From Acidobacteriota bacterium (GTDB lineage: Bacteria; Acidobacteriota; Terriglobia; Bryobacterales; Bryobacteraceae): a stretch of 32,492 nt of DNA. The stretch is taken from contig JACQDF010000212.1 in the NCBI GenBank assembly GCA_016201205.1, positions 1 through 32,492 of the forward strand, read 5' to 3'. Below, in pieces: positions 17,823-25,350 of this stretch (positions are counted from its first letter, which is position 1; the number at the start of each line of letters is the position of its first letter). The notes below the pieces were generated by a model that saw nothing but the letters and a program-made list of their open reading frames with translations, was not told the DNA's origin and did not search any database. The position numbers were made by a program, and so were the translations under genes.

Positions 17823-19036
17823 GCGGCCGTCTCGCCCTCCTGCCACGGCGGCAGCACCTTGATCAGAAAATACAGGACTACGAAAGGCAAAATCAGCAGC
17901 GCTGCCGACACGAAGAAGCCCTCCAGTCCGGTCAGCTCCATTTTGTACACCGTCAGCCCGCGCAGGCTCTTCGAGAAAAGCTGGCCGCCGATGACGACGT
18001 TCCAGCGAGTGCTGAAGATGCCGATCTGGATCAGAACGGCCGCGCCCACATACGCCCAGCGGCGTAGCTCGTCGGGAACTTCCACCAGGCCCCGGCTGCG
18101 GAACGCAGGGCTCAACAGGCCCAACAGAAGGATCGGAACGACGGTCCCCAGCAGCGCCTGGAGCACCACCAGGCTCAGGAACAGCTTGGCGGAGATCATT
18201 TGCGACAGGATCTTGATGGATTCTTCGGATTCATAGAGCCGGTGAATAAAATCCAGCACCTCCAGCGAAAAGTCCACGATCAGTGCGTAGAGCAGCAAGG
18301 ACGACAGCTTGTCGGCGCAGGTCATGTCGATTTCGACTCGCCGCACCAGGCTCGTGAACATGTAGAGCAGCAGCACCAAAGCAATGCCCGAAACGATCGC
18401 CGAGAACAGAAACACCACCGGGATCAGCACGCTGCTCCACCACGGGTTGGCTTTGACCGAGCCGAAGATGAACCCCACGTAGCCGTGCAGCAGGAACGCG
18501 GACGGAATCCCGATCAGCGTGATCAGCTTGCCAGCGTTGCGATCGAAACGCAACGACGCCTCGGACAGATCGGTGGCGCCGAGCGTAAGCAGCCGGTGCA
18601 GCCATTTTCGCGGCCCTGATTCCCGGCGTGACCACAGCACCAGGTCCTGGCGGTAGTCGAACCAGATCTCCAGCAGCAGCACCACCATCAGGTACCACGC
18701 GTAGACGAACCCGAACATCGCCATCGCGGACCGCAGATTCGGGGTCAGGAAAATCTCGAACGAGCGCAGCGGGTGGCCCAGATGAGCAAGCAGCGGCAGC
18801 GGGGCGACGATCAGGAAGGCCAGCGCTGTGAGCAGCGACAGCCGGTAGGTGGGCTGCACCTCCCGAACGTTGAACACGCGCTCCAGCGAGGCCAGGATAA
18901 AGGCTCCGGCCACCAGGCCGGTGAGGTAGGGATACACCACCACCAGCAGGCCCCAGTGCAGCTCCACTTCGTTCGGATAAATGTAGCCCTTCACCTGCTG
19001 CAGCACTTCCTGGAGCGTCTGGAATCGCGGATCCAC
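17795..19036 (-). CDS. NrfD/PsrC-like polytopic membrane subunit
   Basis: A 413-residue quinone-interacting membrane protein of the NrfD/PsrC family. The GTG at 19036, two bases after the FeS gene stop, gives MDPRFQTLQEVLQQVKGYIY, a family-like N-terminus; the open frame continues upstream but is out of phase with the FeS gene. About nine to ten hydrophobic segments are visible, including GLVAGAFILASLERVF, LLTALAFLIVAPLPLLAHLG, LIPVVFLFSAIVSGIALVLL and FFVSAALLILPFVVLYFLI. It should exchange electrons between the quinone pool and the FeS/cytochrome partners encoded upstream. The 3' end overlaps the convergent TrmB-like gene. Confidence 0.88.
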   Translation of the reverse strand: MDPRFQTLQEVLQQVKGYIYPNEVELHWGLLVVVYPYLTGLVAGAFILASLERVFNVREVQPTYRLSLLTALAFLIVAPLPLLAHLGHPLRSFEIFLTPNLRSAMAMFGFVYAWYLMVVLLLEIWFDYRQDLVLWSRRESGPRKWLHRLLTLGATDLSEASLRFDRNAGKLITLIGIPSAFLLHGYVGFIFGSVKANPWWSSVLIPVVFLFSAIVSGIALVLLLYMFTSLVRRVEIDMTCADKLSSLLLYALIVDFSLEVLDFIHRLYESEESIKILSQMISAKLFLSLVVLQALLGTVVPILLLGLLSPAFRSRGLVEVPDELRRWAYVGAAVLIQIGIFSTRWNVVIGGQLFSKSLRGLTVYKMELTGLEGFFVSAALLILPFVVLYFLIKVLPPWQEGETAAQAGLAEVA

Positions 19037-19038
19037 GG

Positions 19039-19815
19039 CTATTTCACCTCTCCGTCCAGGTTGGCGTAAAAAACTTTGGGCTCCGCGTTCAGGTGCGGCT
19101 TGAGGACCTGTATTTTGTTGAAGCGCATGAAGCGGTGCAGCGGACTTCTGCGCTGGCGAAGGTCTCCGAAGATCCTGGCCTGGGTGGGGCACACCTCGAC
19201 GCAGGCCGGAACCAGACCCTTCACCAGGCGGTGATAGCAGAAGGTGCATTTCTCGGCGGTAAGAGTGACCGGGTGCAGAAACCGCGCCCCATACGGGCAG
19301 GCCTGGATGCAGTAGCGGCAGCCGATGCAATAGTCTTTGTCCACCAGCACGACGCCGTCGGGAGTGATAAAAGTGGCCCCCACCGGACAAACCTGGACGC
19401 AGGGAGCATTCGCGCAATGATTGCAGAGCTTGGGTACGAAGAACGTGCGCAGCACGTCGGCTTCAGCCACCGGAGAGAATCCGGCGATGCCGCCGTCCGG
19501 GCTCGTAACCACGGTCTCGCCGCTGGTCTGAACCACATAGCGCTCGATCCAGGTGCGAAAGTAGAACGGCTCTCGCGGGACATCGTTCTCGGCCTTGCAG
19601 GCTTCGGCGCAGCGCCCGCAGCCGATGCAAAGGCCGGGATCGATTCCCATGCCGTAGTAATGCTCCGCCGGATTGTAGGCCGGCTCGGATTCTTCCTTGC
19701 TCTCGGCTTTGCGATCCTGGCCCTGAAGCAGCGAGAGCAAAGCCACCGGAGCCGGCAGCGCCTTCTGAAGAAAAGTCCGGCGGTCCTCGATCGAGTCCGA
19801 ATCGGCGTCTTTCAT
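19039..19815 (-). CDS. NrfC-like ferredoxin subunit with four 4Fe-4S motifs and Tat-like signal
   Basis: A 258-residue iron-sulfur protein. The chosen ATG 19815 overlaps the cytochrome stop (ATGA). The N-terminus has a twin-arginine-like EDRRTFLQKALPAPVALLSL (Arg12-Arg13), which suggests export across the membrane. Four cysteine clusters are visible: CIGCGRCAEACKAE, CNHCANAPCVQVCP, CIGCRYCIQACPYG and CTFCYHRLVKGLVPACVEVC. This is the standard NrfC/DmsB/PsrB pattern. It is the electron-transfer link between the NrfD-like membrane subunit and the multihaem cytochrome. No molybdopterin or nitrite reductase catalytic subunit is present nearby. Confidence 0.92.
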   Translation of the reverse strand: MKDADSDSIEDRRTFLQKALPAPVALLSLLQGQDRKAESKEESEPAYNPAEHYYGMGIDPGLCIGCGRCAEACKAENDVPREPFYFRTWIERYVVQTSGETVVTSPDGGIAGFSPVAEADVLRTFFVPKLCNHCANAPCVQVCPVGATFITPDGVVLVDKDYCIGCRYCIQACPYGARFLHPVTLTAEKCTFCYHRLVKGLVPACVEVCPTQARIFGDLRQRRSPLHRFMRFNKIQVLKPHLNAEPKVFYANLDGEVK

Positions 19816-20540
19816 TTTGCCTCCGGAAAATGCGGATAGTGACACTGCCAGCACACGTAGCGCTCGCCGTGTGTCGTCACATCCACGCGCGGGATCTCCT
19901 TGGGGCTGCCGGCATCACGGGCGTGGCATCCGGCGCAGAATGCTCGAGAAGCAGGTTTGCTCGGGCGGATGAGCAGCGGGGTCGTCTTGTGCCGCCTGTC
20001 CGTCTCGTGGCAGCGAGTACAGCCAATGAGTGCGTGGGCTGAAACGGCATGTGTTCGGGCGATCGAGCCGTGGCAGGCGCCGCAAGCTTCCGGCTCGCGC
20101 GGCGTCTCCGGTGCGTGAGGCTGATGACAGCTTATGCACGGGCGCACCGGATTGTGCGTCACCGGATCGATCTGCGGAAAGCCGGTGGGCCGGGCTGAGT
20201 CATATCCGTGGCACTGCGGGCAGCGGCCTCGCTGCTTGGGAGCCGACGGGTGAACGTCGGTGGGCGCGGCCACGTGATCGGCGGCCGGCCCGTGGCACAC
20301 TTCACAGGCTACATTGCGGTGCCGTCCGGCCGAGCGCGTCTTGGCAATGTCTTCATGACAGGCGGCGCATGCTTCATGGCCGGCGTAGTGAATCTTGGCT
20401 GCCGCAATTTCGGTGACGGCGGCGGCACGGTAATGCCCGGCTTGCCCGAAGGTCTTGGGCACGAGCTGACTCCGCGCCAGCACCAGTGCCAGGATCAGGA
20501 TTCCGAAGACCACGGCCAGGCGCGTAACCTGTTGGGGCAT
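19812..20540 (-). CDS. membrane-anchored multihaem cytochrome c (eight CxxCH)
   Basis: A 242-residue protein with an uncleaved N-terminal anchor (LAVVFGILILALVLA, about 8-22). Eight haem-binding sites follow: CAACH, CEVCH, CPQCH, CISCH, CGACH, CTRCH, CAGCH and CWQCH. Extra histidines between them could serve as distal ligands. The pattern resembles NrfB/NapC-like or Hmc/Qrc-type multihaem electron carriers rather than a catalytic octahaem reductase: it is short and there is no CxxCK. It is the first gene of a three-gene operon and overlaps the FeS gene by four bases. Respiratory or dissimilatory electron transfer is the likely role; the donor and acceptor are unknown. Confidence 0.92.
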   Translation of the reverse strand: MPQQVTRLAVVFGILILALVLARSQLVPKTFGQAGHYRAAAVTEIAAAKIHYAGHEACAACHEDIAKTRSAGRHRNVACEVCHGPAADHVAAPTDVHPSAPKQRGRCPQCHGYDSARPTGFPQIDPVTHNPVRPCISCHQPHAPETPREPEACGACHGSIARTHAVSAHALIGCTRCHETDRRHKTTPLLIRPSKPASRAFCAGCHARDAGSPKEIPRVDVTTHGERYVCWQCHYPHFPEAK

Positions 20541-20582
20541 CTCCGCCTCGTTTCAGGGTACGCAAGTTTAAGGCCAACCCAT

Positions 20583-20615
20583 AAACCGGGGACAGGCTAC
20601 CCCTGTCCCCGGTTT
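20583..20615. repeat. perfect 14+14 bp inverted repeat (REP-like hairpin)
   Basis: AAACCGGGGACAGG, a 5-base loop CTACC and CCTGTCCCCGGTTT form a perfect hairpin. It lies between the 5' end of the cytochrome gene and the 3' end of the mutM-like gene. No T-tract follows on either strand, so a simple terminator is less likely than a REP-type mobile hairpin. Similar GGGGACAGG hairpins are, from memory, common in acidobacterial intergenic DNA. Confidence 0.7.
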
Positions 20616-20694
20616 GCGCCGAGGACGGTCCGGCATCGTTTGGTTTCTTTCACCCACTGGACTGGGTTTTGTGGCGCAATGGGCCGCACACGCA

Positions 20695-21576
20695 TCAGCG
20701 TTCTTCCACCCACCTCGGCCAGTCCTGCTTCAGCAGCCGGCTCAACGCGCGGTCCGCCAGCAGACGCCCGCCGGTCTGGCACCTGGCGCAGTAGTCCGTT
20801 TCGTTCGAGGCGTACCGGATGCGCTGCACGTTCGCCCCGCATACCGGACACGGCTGTCCGAATCGCCCATGCACTGCCATCCCTTCGCGAAAGGCGGTTA
20901 CCTTCTCCGGAAAGCCATCCGCTGCTTCTTCCCGCAGGCGCCTGATCCACCACAGCAGAGTTTCCCTGGTGGCATGGTATAGCCGCTGGATCTGTTCCTG
21001 GCTCAACTTCTGTGTCAGAGTCACCGGGGACATCCGCGCCCTGTGCAGAATCTCGTCGGAGTAGGCGTTGCCGATCCCGCTGAATAAGTCCGGATCGGTC
21101 AGCGCGCGCTTCAGAGTATGATTCTCGCGGGTGAGCGCGGCGGTGAATTCTTCCAGGCTCGCCTCCAGAACTTCCACGCCGCCTCGCCCGACAACCTGCA
21201 AACCTGCTTCCCCCTCGACGACGTGCAGAGACGCCCGCCGCTGGCGTCCTGCTTCCGTCAGCACCAGGGATCCGGCGTCGAAATCGAACGCCGCCAGTGT
21301 GTTCCTGCCGGCGATCGAGGCGCCTTTTTTCCGCCAGTGCAGGCGTCCGGCGATCATCAGGTGCAGCACCAGCCACAATTCGGCTTCCACCCCGATCGCG
21401 ATCCGCTTGCCCAGCCGCCGCAACGCGGTCACACGCTTTCCTTCCGCGCTCGCCGGCGGCGGCGACACGGTTCGCAGCAGGAACGGCCCGTGGAGCCGCA
21501 CCTTCTCGAGCGTCGCGCCGAGAATGCGCTTCTCGATCGCCTCGATGTAGACCACGATGTCGGGAAGCTCCGGCAT
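20695..21576 (-). CDS. mutM: formamidopyrimidine-DNA glycosylase family protein (PELPD subtype)
   Basis: A 293-residue base-excision repair glycosylase/AP-lyase. The N-terminus MPELPDIVVYIEAIEKRILG gives the catalytic Pro2 and Glu3; the usual second Glu (PELPE) is Asp. The helix-two-turn-helix part is in LKRALTDPDLFSGIGNAYSDEILHRARMSP. A C-terminal zinc finger is complete, CPVCGA...YCARC with four cysteines. The HLMIAGRLHW and GKRIAIG segments differ from classical Fpg but fit, from memory, a widespread PELPD branch of the family. The substrate range (8-oxoG or other lesions) cannot be set from sequence. It stands alone on the minus strand, 85 bases downstream of the amidohydrolase gene. Confidence 0.88.
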   Translation of the reverse strand: MPELPDIVVYIEAIEKRILGATLEKVRLHGPFLLRTVSPPPASAEGKRVTALRRLGKRIAIGVEAELWLVLHLMIAGRLHWRKKGASIAGRNTLAAFDFDAGSLVLTEAGRQRRASLHVVEGEAGLQVVGRGGVEVLEASLEEFTAALTRENHTLKRALTDPDLFSGIGNAYSDEILHRARMSPVTLTQKLSQEQIQRLYHATRETLLWWIRRLREEAADGFPEKVTAFREGMAVHGRFGQPCPVCGANVQRIRYASNETDYCARCQTGGRLLADRALSRLLKQDWPRWVEER

Positions 21577-21590
21577 TCAGGTTGACACCT

Positions 21591-21650
21591 CCGCTTGCTA
21601 ACGCGCGCGGCTCAGGAAGCGCTTCCGAGCCGCGACCGTTAGGGAGCGGA
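21591..21650 (+). repeat. interspersed palindromic (REP-like) repeat, copy 2
   Basis: The same 23-base left arm as copy 1 (beginning CCGCTTGCTAACG), a different 13-base loop AGGAAGCGCTTCC that is itself palindromic, and a 24-base right arm ending AGGGAGCGGA. Inner stem CGCGGCTC/GAGCCGCG, outer stems CTAACG/CGTTAG and CCGCT/AGCGG. It fills most of the gap between the amidohydrolase 3' end and the mutM-like 5' end, so it also lies in the region where the mutM promoter would be expected. Confidence 0.87.
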
Positions 21651-21661
21651 CAGGCATTTAC

Positions 21662-22954
21662 TCACTTGCCGTCGTTCCGGTGGATGACGCCTTCTTTCAT
21701 CACGAAGAACACCTTCTCCGTCTGCCGGATGTCCGCGAGCGGATCGCCCGGCACCCCGATCACGTCCGCGATCTTGCCGGCCTGCAAAGTGCCCAAACGG
21801 TCGGAGATGCCGAAAAGATCGGCGTTCACGCTGGTCGCCGCCTTCAGCGCTCCAATCGCCGCCATCCCTTTCCCGACCAGCAGCCGGAACTCGCCCGCGT
21901 TCATGCCGTGAGGAAACACTGCCGCGTCGGTTCCGAACGCGATCCGCACCCCCATGGCCACCGCTTTTCTTACGGTCGTGTCGATCGCATCCATGGCCAT
22001 CCGCGCCTTCCGCGCCACCCGCGGATCCGCCTTGCCGCCCGCCAGGCCCATCCTCAGCCCCTCCACCGCCATTAGCGTCGGCACATAGTATGTGCCCTTC
22101 CGGACCATCAGCTTCAGCGCTTCTTCATCGAGGAACGACCCGTGCTCGATCGAGTCGATGCCCGCGCGCACGGCTCGCTTTCCGCCTTCCGCCCCGTGCG
22201 CGTGCGCCGCTGCTTTCTTCTTCATCGCATGCGCCTGGTCCACCAGCGCATTCAGTTCCTCCTCGGTCAACTGCGGCGAATCGACGTCATCGTTCAGCGA
22301 CAGCACGCCTCCGGTCGCGCACACCTTGATCACATCGGCCCCATACTTCACATTCCATCGCACGGCGTACCGCATTGCGTCCGCGCCATTGCCGATGGCC
22401 GGCGTCTCCATGCTGGCGGGATTCAAGACACCGAACCGCAAGCCGTTGGCCGGGTCGCAATGCCCGCCCGTTGTGCCGATGGCCTCCGTCACCGTCAGCA
22501 TGCGCGGCCCTTCGACGTGGCCTTTGCCGATCCCTTCCCTCAGTCCGATGTTGATGAAATCGTGGCCGCCCAGGTCGCGCACCGTGGTGAAGCCCGCGTG
22601 CAGCGTCTTGCGCGCCGCCACCGCCGCCGCCAGCGTCCGCTCGGCCACCGTCAGTTGCAGCGGCGCCAGACGGCTGGACGCCGTGTCAATGCTGAACTCG
22701 AAGGTCAGATGCGTGTGCGCGTCCATGAACCCCGGCAGCAGCGTGGCATCGCCCAGGTCGATCACGGTCGCGCCCGCCGGTAATTCCGCCTTGGCGCCCA
22801 CGGACTCGATCCGACCCCCGTTCACGACGACGATCCCCGGCCGCTCGAACGCGTCCGATCTGCCGTCGAACAGCCGCGCCGCCTTCAGCACCACCGTCTG
22901 CGCCCCGGCCGCCGCGCAGCAAACCCCGAGCATCCACCCCAGTCGCAAGAGCAT
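21662..22954 (-). CDS. secreted amidohydrolase (imidazolonepropionase/prolidase-like)
   Basis: A 430-residue metal-dependent hydrolase of the amidohydrolase superfamily. ATG 22954 gives a signal peptide, MLLRLGWMLGVCCAAAGAQ; an in-frame extension reaches into the tRNA gene on the other strand and is rejected. Metal-site motifs are GFMDAHTHL (His80, His82), the AAHAHG segment, IEHGSFLDEEAL, and FGTDAAVFPHG with the catalytic Asp. The N- and C-terminal strands form the small beta-sandwich (ARLFDGRSD, KIADVIGVPGDPLADI). Related periplasmic enzymes cleave dipeptides or cyclic amides. It is transcribed away from tRNA-Leu and has no co-transcribed partner. Confidence 0.9.
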   Translation of the reverse strand: MLLRLGWMLGVCCAAAGAQTVVLKAARLFDGRSDAFERPGIVVVNGGRIESVGAKAELPAGATVIDLGDATLLPGFMDAHTHLTFEFSIDTASSRLAPLQLTVAERTLAAAVAARKTLHAGFTTVRDLGGHDFINIGLREGIGKGHVEGPRMLTVTEAIGTTGGHCDPANGLRFGVLNPASMETPAIGNGADAMRYAVRWNVKYGADVIKVCATGGVLSLNDDVDSPQLTEEELNALVDQAHAMKKKAAAHAHGAEGGKRAVRAGIDSIEHGSFLDEEALKLMVRKGTYYVPTLMAVEGLRMGLAGGKADPRVARKARMAMDAIDTTVRKAVAMGVRIAFGTDAAVFPHGMNAGEFRLLVGKGMAAIGALKAATSVNADLFGISDRLGTLQAGKIADVIGVPGDPLADIRQTEKVFFVMKEGVIHRNDGK

Positions 22955-22997
22955 CGCCGGATTGTAACACGCCCCTGCTATCATCAAGAAAGCCCAT

Positions 22998-23084
22998 GCG
23001 AACGTGGCGGAACTGGCAGACGCACCAGACTTAGGATCTGGCGCCCGAAAGGGCATGGGAGTTCGACCCTCCCCGTTCGCACCA
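22998..23084 (+). tRNA. tRNA-Leu (anticodon UAG), with encoded CCA
   Basis: Acceptor arms GCGAACG (22998-23004) and CGTTCGC (23074-23080) pair fully, followed by discriminator A and CCA. The anticodon stem CCAGA/TCTGG encloses CTTAGGA with anticodon TAG at 23032-23034. A long class II variable arm (CGCCCGAAAGGGCATG) and the T arm GGGAG-TTCGACC-CTCCC complete a tRNA-Leu. The D arm contains TGGCGGAACTGGCAGACGCA. Confidence 0.97.
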
Positions 23085-23117
23085 AATCGCTTCCCCGAAA
23101 TGCTTCAATAGAAGGCT

Positions 23118-23621
23118 ATGGTTCGACTCGAAGCCGTCCTCGATTCCTGGAAGTCCGTTCGCGACGATTCCGCTCAGGCAGTGGAAGATTTTCCGGCTGC
23201 CGAACTCGATTTCCGCCCCACCGCGGACCTGATGACCTTTCGCGAGATCGCCTTGCACATCCTGCATGCCGGCCATGCGCTCACTGGCATTCTGCTCGAC
23301 GGGGTGGACAACATGGCCACCCCGGATTTCCGCGAGAAGCTGAAGAAGTACTACTATCCGCTGGCCGAGAACCCCTCCGCCGCCGAGCTGGCCGCCGCCA
23401 TGCGCCAGGCCGTCGAGGCGCGCATCCCGCAGCTCGCCTCCAGGTCCGCCGATTTCTACGCCCAGATCCTGACCCGCTTCGACGGCCAGCGCGTCACCCG
23501 CCTCGAGATGCTTCAGATGGTCAAAGAGCACGAGCTGACCCACCGCTCCCAGATGTTCATGTGCCTGCGCCTGAAAGGCGTGGTTCCGTCGACCACGCGC
23601 CGCAGGCTGGCTAAACAATAG
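23118..23621 (+). CDS. DinB/YfiT-fold putative metalloenzyme
   Basis: A 167-residue four-helix protein of the DinB superfamily. It begins MVRLEAVLDSWKSVRDDSAQ. The expected His triad is visible: the first His in REIALHILHAGHAL (about 45-55), and two more in VKEHELTHRSQM (about 138-150). Members include thiol-dependent S-transferases (bacillithiol, mycothiol) and many proteins of unknown function; here the thiol cofactor is not known. It starts 34 bases after tRNA-Leu. Confidence 0.85.
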   Translation: MVRLEAVLDSWKSVRDDSAQAVEDFPAAELDFRPTADLMTFREIALHILHAGHALTGILLDGVDNMATPDFREKLKKYYYPLAENPSAAELAAAMRQAVEARIPQLASRSADFYAQILTRFDGQRVTRLEMLQMVKEHELTHRSQMFMCLRLKGVVPSTTRRRLAKQ

Positions 23622-23674
23622 CCCCTATCCTCCCTCTCATGGGACATGGGGTCGTTTTTCTCTTGAAAAGGGGA

Positions 23675-23702
23675 TTGCATTTTCTGCGCGCTTTCGTATA
23701 AA
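23675..23702 (+). promoter_or_regulatory. candidate promoter of the LysW-like gene run
   Basis: TATAAA at 23697-23702 is a good -10 match, 16 bases after a weak TTGCAT at 23675-23680. The 114-base gap between the DinB gene and the next start is AT-richer than its surroundings. A strong GGAGG (23724-23728) lies seven bases before ATG 23736. Confidence 0.45.
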
Positions 23703-23735
23703 AAGGATGGGCGTCCCATTTTTGGAGGGTTCACG

Positions 23736-23972
23736 ATGGTCACTTGCCCGTTGTGCCATGCCGTCATCGACGTCGACGAGGAAGAGCTGGATGAAGGCGA
23801 TCCTCTGAGCTGCGACGAGTGCGGCGCAAGTCTTTGCGTCACCAGTGTCGATCCGCTCGAACTCGAGTCGGAAGAGGACGACGACGAGGAAGAAGAGGAA
23901 GAGGACTTCGAAGACCTCGATGAGGAGGACGAGGAGTCCGAGGACGAGGAAGAAGAGGAAGAAACCTGGTAG
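23736..23972 (+). CDS. LysW-like zinc ribbon with long polyacidic tail
   Basis: A 78-residue protein. Residues 1-40 have a zinc-ribbon with Cys4, Cys7, Cys26 and Cys29 (MVTCPLCHAVIDVDEEELDE and LSCDECGASLCVTS), plus an extra Cys34. The pattern and the VDPLELE segment that follows match the amino-group carrier LysW of the lysine/arginine pathway. From residue 43 onward almost every residue is Glu or Asp, and the chain ends ...EETW; LysW proteins normally end EDWGE with the terminal Glu used for attachment. No lysX/argX-like ligase is nearby. Strong ribosome site GGAGG. It is the first of five closely spaced genes. A carrier, chaperone or metal-buffer role are all possible. Confidence 0.7.
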   Translation: MVTCPLCHAVIDVDEEELDEGDPLSCDECGASLCVTSVDPLELESEEDDDEEEEEEDFEDLDEEDEESEDEEEEEETW

Positions 23973-23978
23973 CTCGCG

Positions 23979-24371
23979 ATGTTCCGGTCGCGCTGCATTT
24001 GCTGGTTTTTCATCGTCGCGCCTGCCGCGCTCCCGCTCCAGTCCGGCTCGAGGTCACAAAAACCAAAGGCCTCCGTGGCCATCATTTCCGGAACCGTATT
24101 CCGCGAACCGGGCTTCGCCCTGCCGGGCGTGGAAATCCTGCTGCAACCGGACGCCGGCCCCACCCCGTCTGTCAAAGTGAAGAAGATGAAGGCTGTTTCC
24201 GACTCGCGCGGCGAGTTCTCCTTCCGCGTTCCGGCCGTCCCCATGCGCTATACTCTTAGTTTCCAGGCGGCTGGACACCGGCCTGAGCAGAAATCCGTCA
24301 CCGTTAGCGGTGAAGAACGCCAGGATGTTTTCGTCACCCTGAAGCCTGCCGCCAAGGAGGGATCGCAATGA
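23979..24371 (+). CDS. small secreted carboxypeptidase-regulatory-like protein, first copy
   Basis: A 130-residue protein with a hydrophobic N-terminus (CICWFFIVAPAALPLQ, signal peptide). It is followed by one beta-sandwich of the carboxypeptidase-regulatory/transthyretin-like type: VAIISGTVFREPGFALPGVE, SDSRGEFSFRVPA, RYTLSFQAAGHRPEQKSV, and VFVTLKP. It starts six bases after the zinc-ribbon gene and its stop overlaps the next gene (ATGA). The domain matches the N-terminal part of the Oar-like receptor at the start of the window, but here it stands alone, as a periplasmic binding or scaffold unit. Function unknown. Confidence 0.78.
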   Translation: MFRSRCICWFFIVAPAALPLQSGSRSQKPKASVAIISGTVFREPGFALPGVEILLQPDAGPTPSVKVKKMKAVSDSRGEFSFRVPAVPMRYTLSFQAAGHRPEQKSVTVSGEERQDVFVTLKPAAKEGSQ

Positions 24372-24772
24372 GGGCCCCCCGTTTCGTCTGCGCTCTGCTG
24401 CTTCCGCTCGCCGCCGGGTTGCTGCCAGCTCAGTATCGCCCGCCGGCGCCTGGAAATAACCCTCCTTTTTTCAAGGGGGACAAGAAAAAGGAGGACGCCA
24501 AGACCCGCAGCCTCAATGGCGTCGTCAAAGACGAACAGGACAACCCCGCCGACAGCGCGGTTGTTCAGTTGAAGGACACCAAGACACTCCAGGTCCGGTC
24601 CTTCATCACCAAGGAGGACGGCGCCTACCAGTTCCATGGCCTGAGCACCGATGTGGAATACCAGGTCAAAGCCGCCCGCCAGGGCGCCTCGAGCGACACC
24701 AAATCGCTGAGCGTCTTTGACTCCAGGAAATCCGCCACCATCAACCTCAAGCTCGAGCGGCCCAGGAAATAG
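24368..24772 (+). CDS. small secreted carboxypeptidase-regulatory-like protein, second copy
   Basis: A 134-residue exported protein. The signal peptide is MRAPRFVCALLLPLAAGLLPAQ. A Pro/Lys-rich linker (PPAPGNNPPFFKGDKKKED) is followed by a single carboxypeptidase-regulatory-like sandwich: SLNGVVKDEQDNPADSAVVQ, ITKEDGAYQFHGLSTDVEYQ and ATINLKLERP. It overlaps the preceding gene by four bases and precedes the redoxin by eight bases. It is a diverged relative of its neighbour rather than a recent duplicate. Function unknown. Confidence 0.78.
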   Translation: MRAPRFVCALLLPLAAGLLPAQYRPPAPGNNPPFFKGDKKKEDAKTRSLNGVVKDEQDNPADSAVVQLKDTKTLQVRSFITKEDGAYQFHGLSTDVEYQVKAARQGASSDTKSLSVFDSRKSATINLKLERPRK

Positions 24773-24780
24773 CAATCCCA

Positions 24781-25350
24781 ATGCTCCTCATTCCTGCACT
24801 TCTTGCCGCCACGCTCGCGTCCGCTGCCGATCCGCTATCGATCGGGCAGAAGATGGAGCAGCCCGTCCCCCTGAGGGAGCTCACAGGTAAAGCTCGACCC
24901 ATTTCATTAGCAGGAAAGACGACGGTAGTGCTGTTTCTCTCCACACTGTGCCCCATCTCCAATGATTACAACGACCGCATGAGCAGCCTTTACAATGAAT
25001 ACGCCGCCAGGGGAATCGAGTTCTTCTTCGTCAACGCCAACAACAACGAGTCTCCAGCGGAAGTAGCCGCCCATGCCAAAGCAGCCGAGTTTCCCTTTCC
25101 TGTCTTCAAAGACCCCGGAAATGCCCTGGCGGACCGGCTCGGCGCCACCCTGACTCCGGAAGCCTATCTGTTCGACGCCGGCGGCGTCCTTCGCTACCAC
25201 GGCCAAATCGACGATTCGCGCAATCCGGCCCGGGTGCGCGTTCATGGCCTGCGCGACGCACTCGACCAGGTCCTGGCCTCGAAGCCGGTGAGCAGGCAGG
25301 AAACCAAAGCCTTCGGCTGCACCATCAAGCGGGTGAGAAAGGCGTCGTGA
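24781..25350 (+). CDS. secreted redoxin-family (AhpC/TSA-like) protein
   Basis: A 189-residue thioredoxin-fold protein with signal peptide MLLIPALLAATLASAAD. The active-site region is FLSTLCPISNDY with Cys57, which has no second Cys in CxxC position. A second conserved-looking Cys180 lies near the C-terminus (KAFGCTIKRV), so a 2-Cys peroxiredoxin-like or disulfide-shuttle mechanism is possible. AFLFDA-like strands are replaced by PEAYLFDAGGVLRYHGQIDD. It overlaps the TlpA-like gene by four bases, which suggests a reduction pair in the periplasm. The direct partner or peroxide substrate is unknown. Confidence 0.85.
   Translation: MLLIPALLAATLASAADPLSIGQKMEQPVPLRELTGKARPISLAGKTTVVLFLSTLCPISNDYNDRMSSLYNEYAARGIEFFFVNANNNESPAEVAAHAKAAEFPFPVFKDPGNALADRLGATLTPEAYLFDAGGVLRYHGQIDDSRNPARVRVHGLRDALDQVLASKPVSRQETKAFGCTIKRVRKAS

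Noticed and set aside
20695..21576. Asp in place of the second catalytic-region Glu in MutM as an inactivating change
   Set aside because: The PELPD spelling is, from memory, standard in a large branch of the family and the zinc finger and Glu3 are intact, so it is not treated as a defect.
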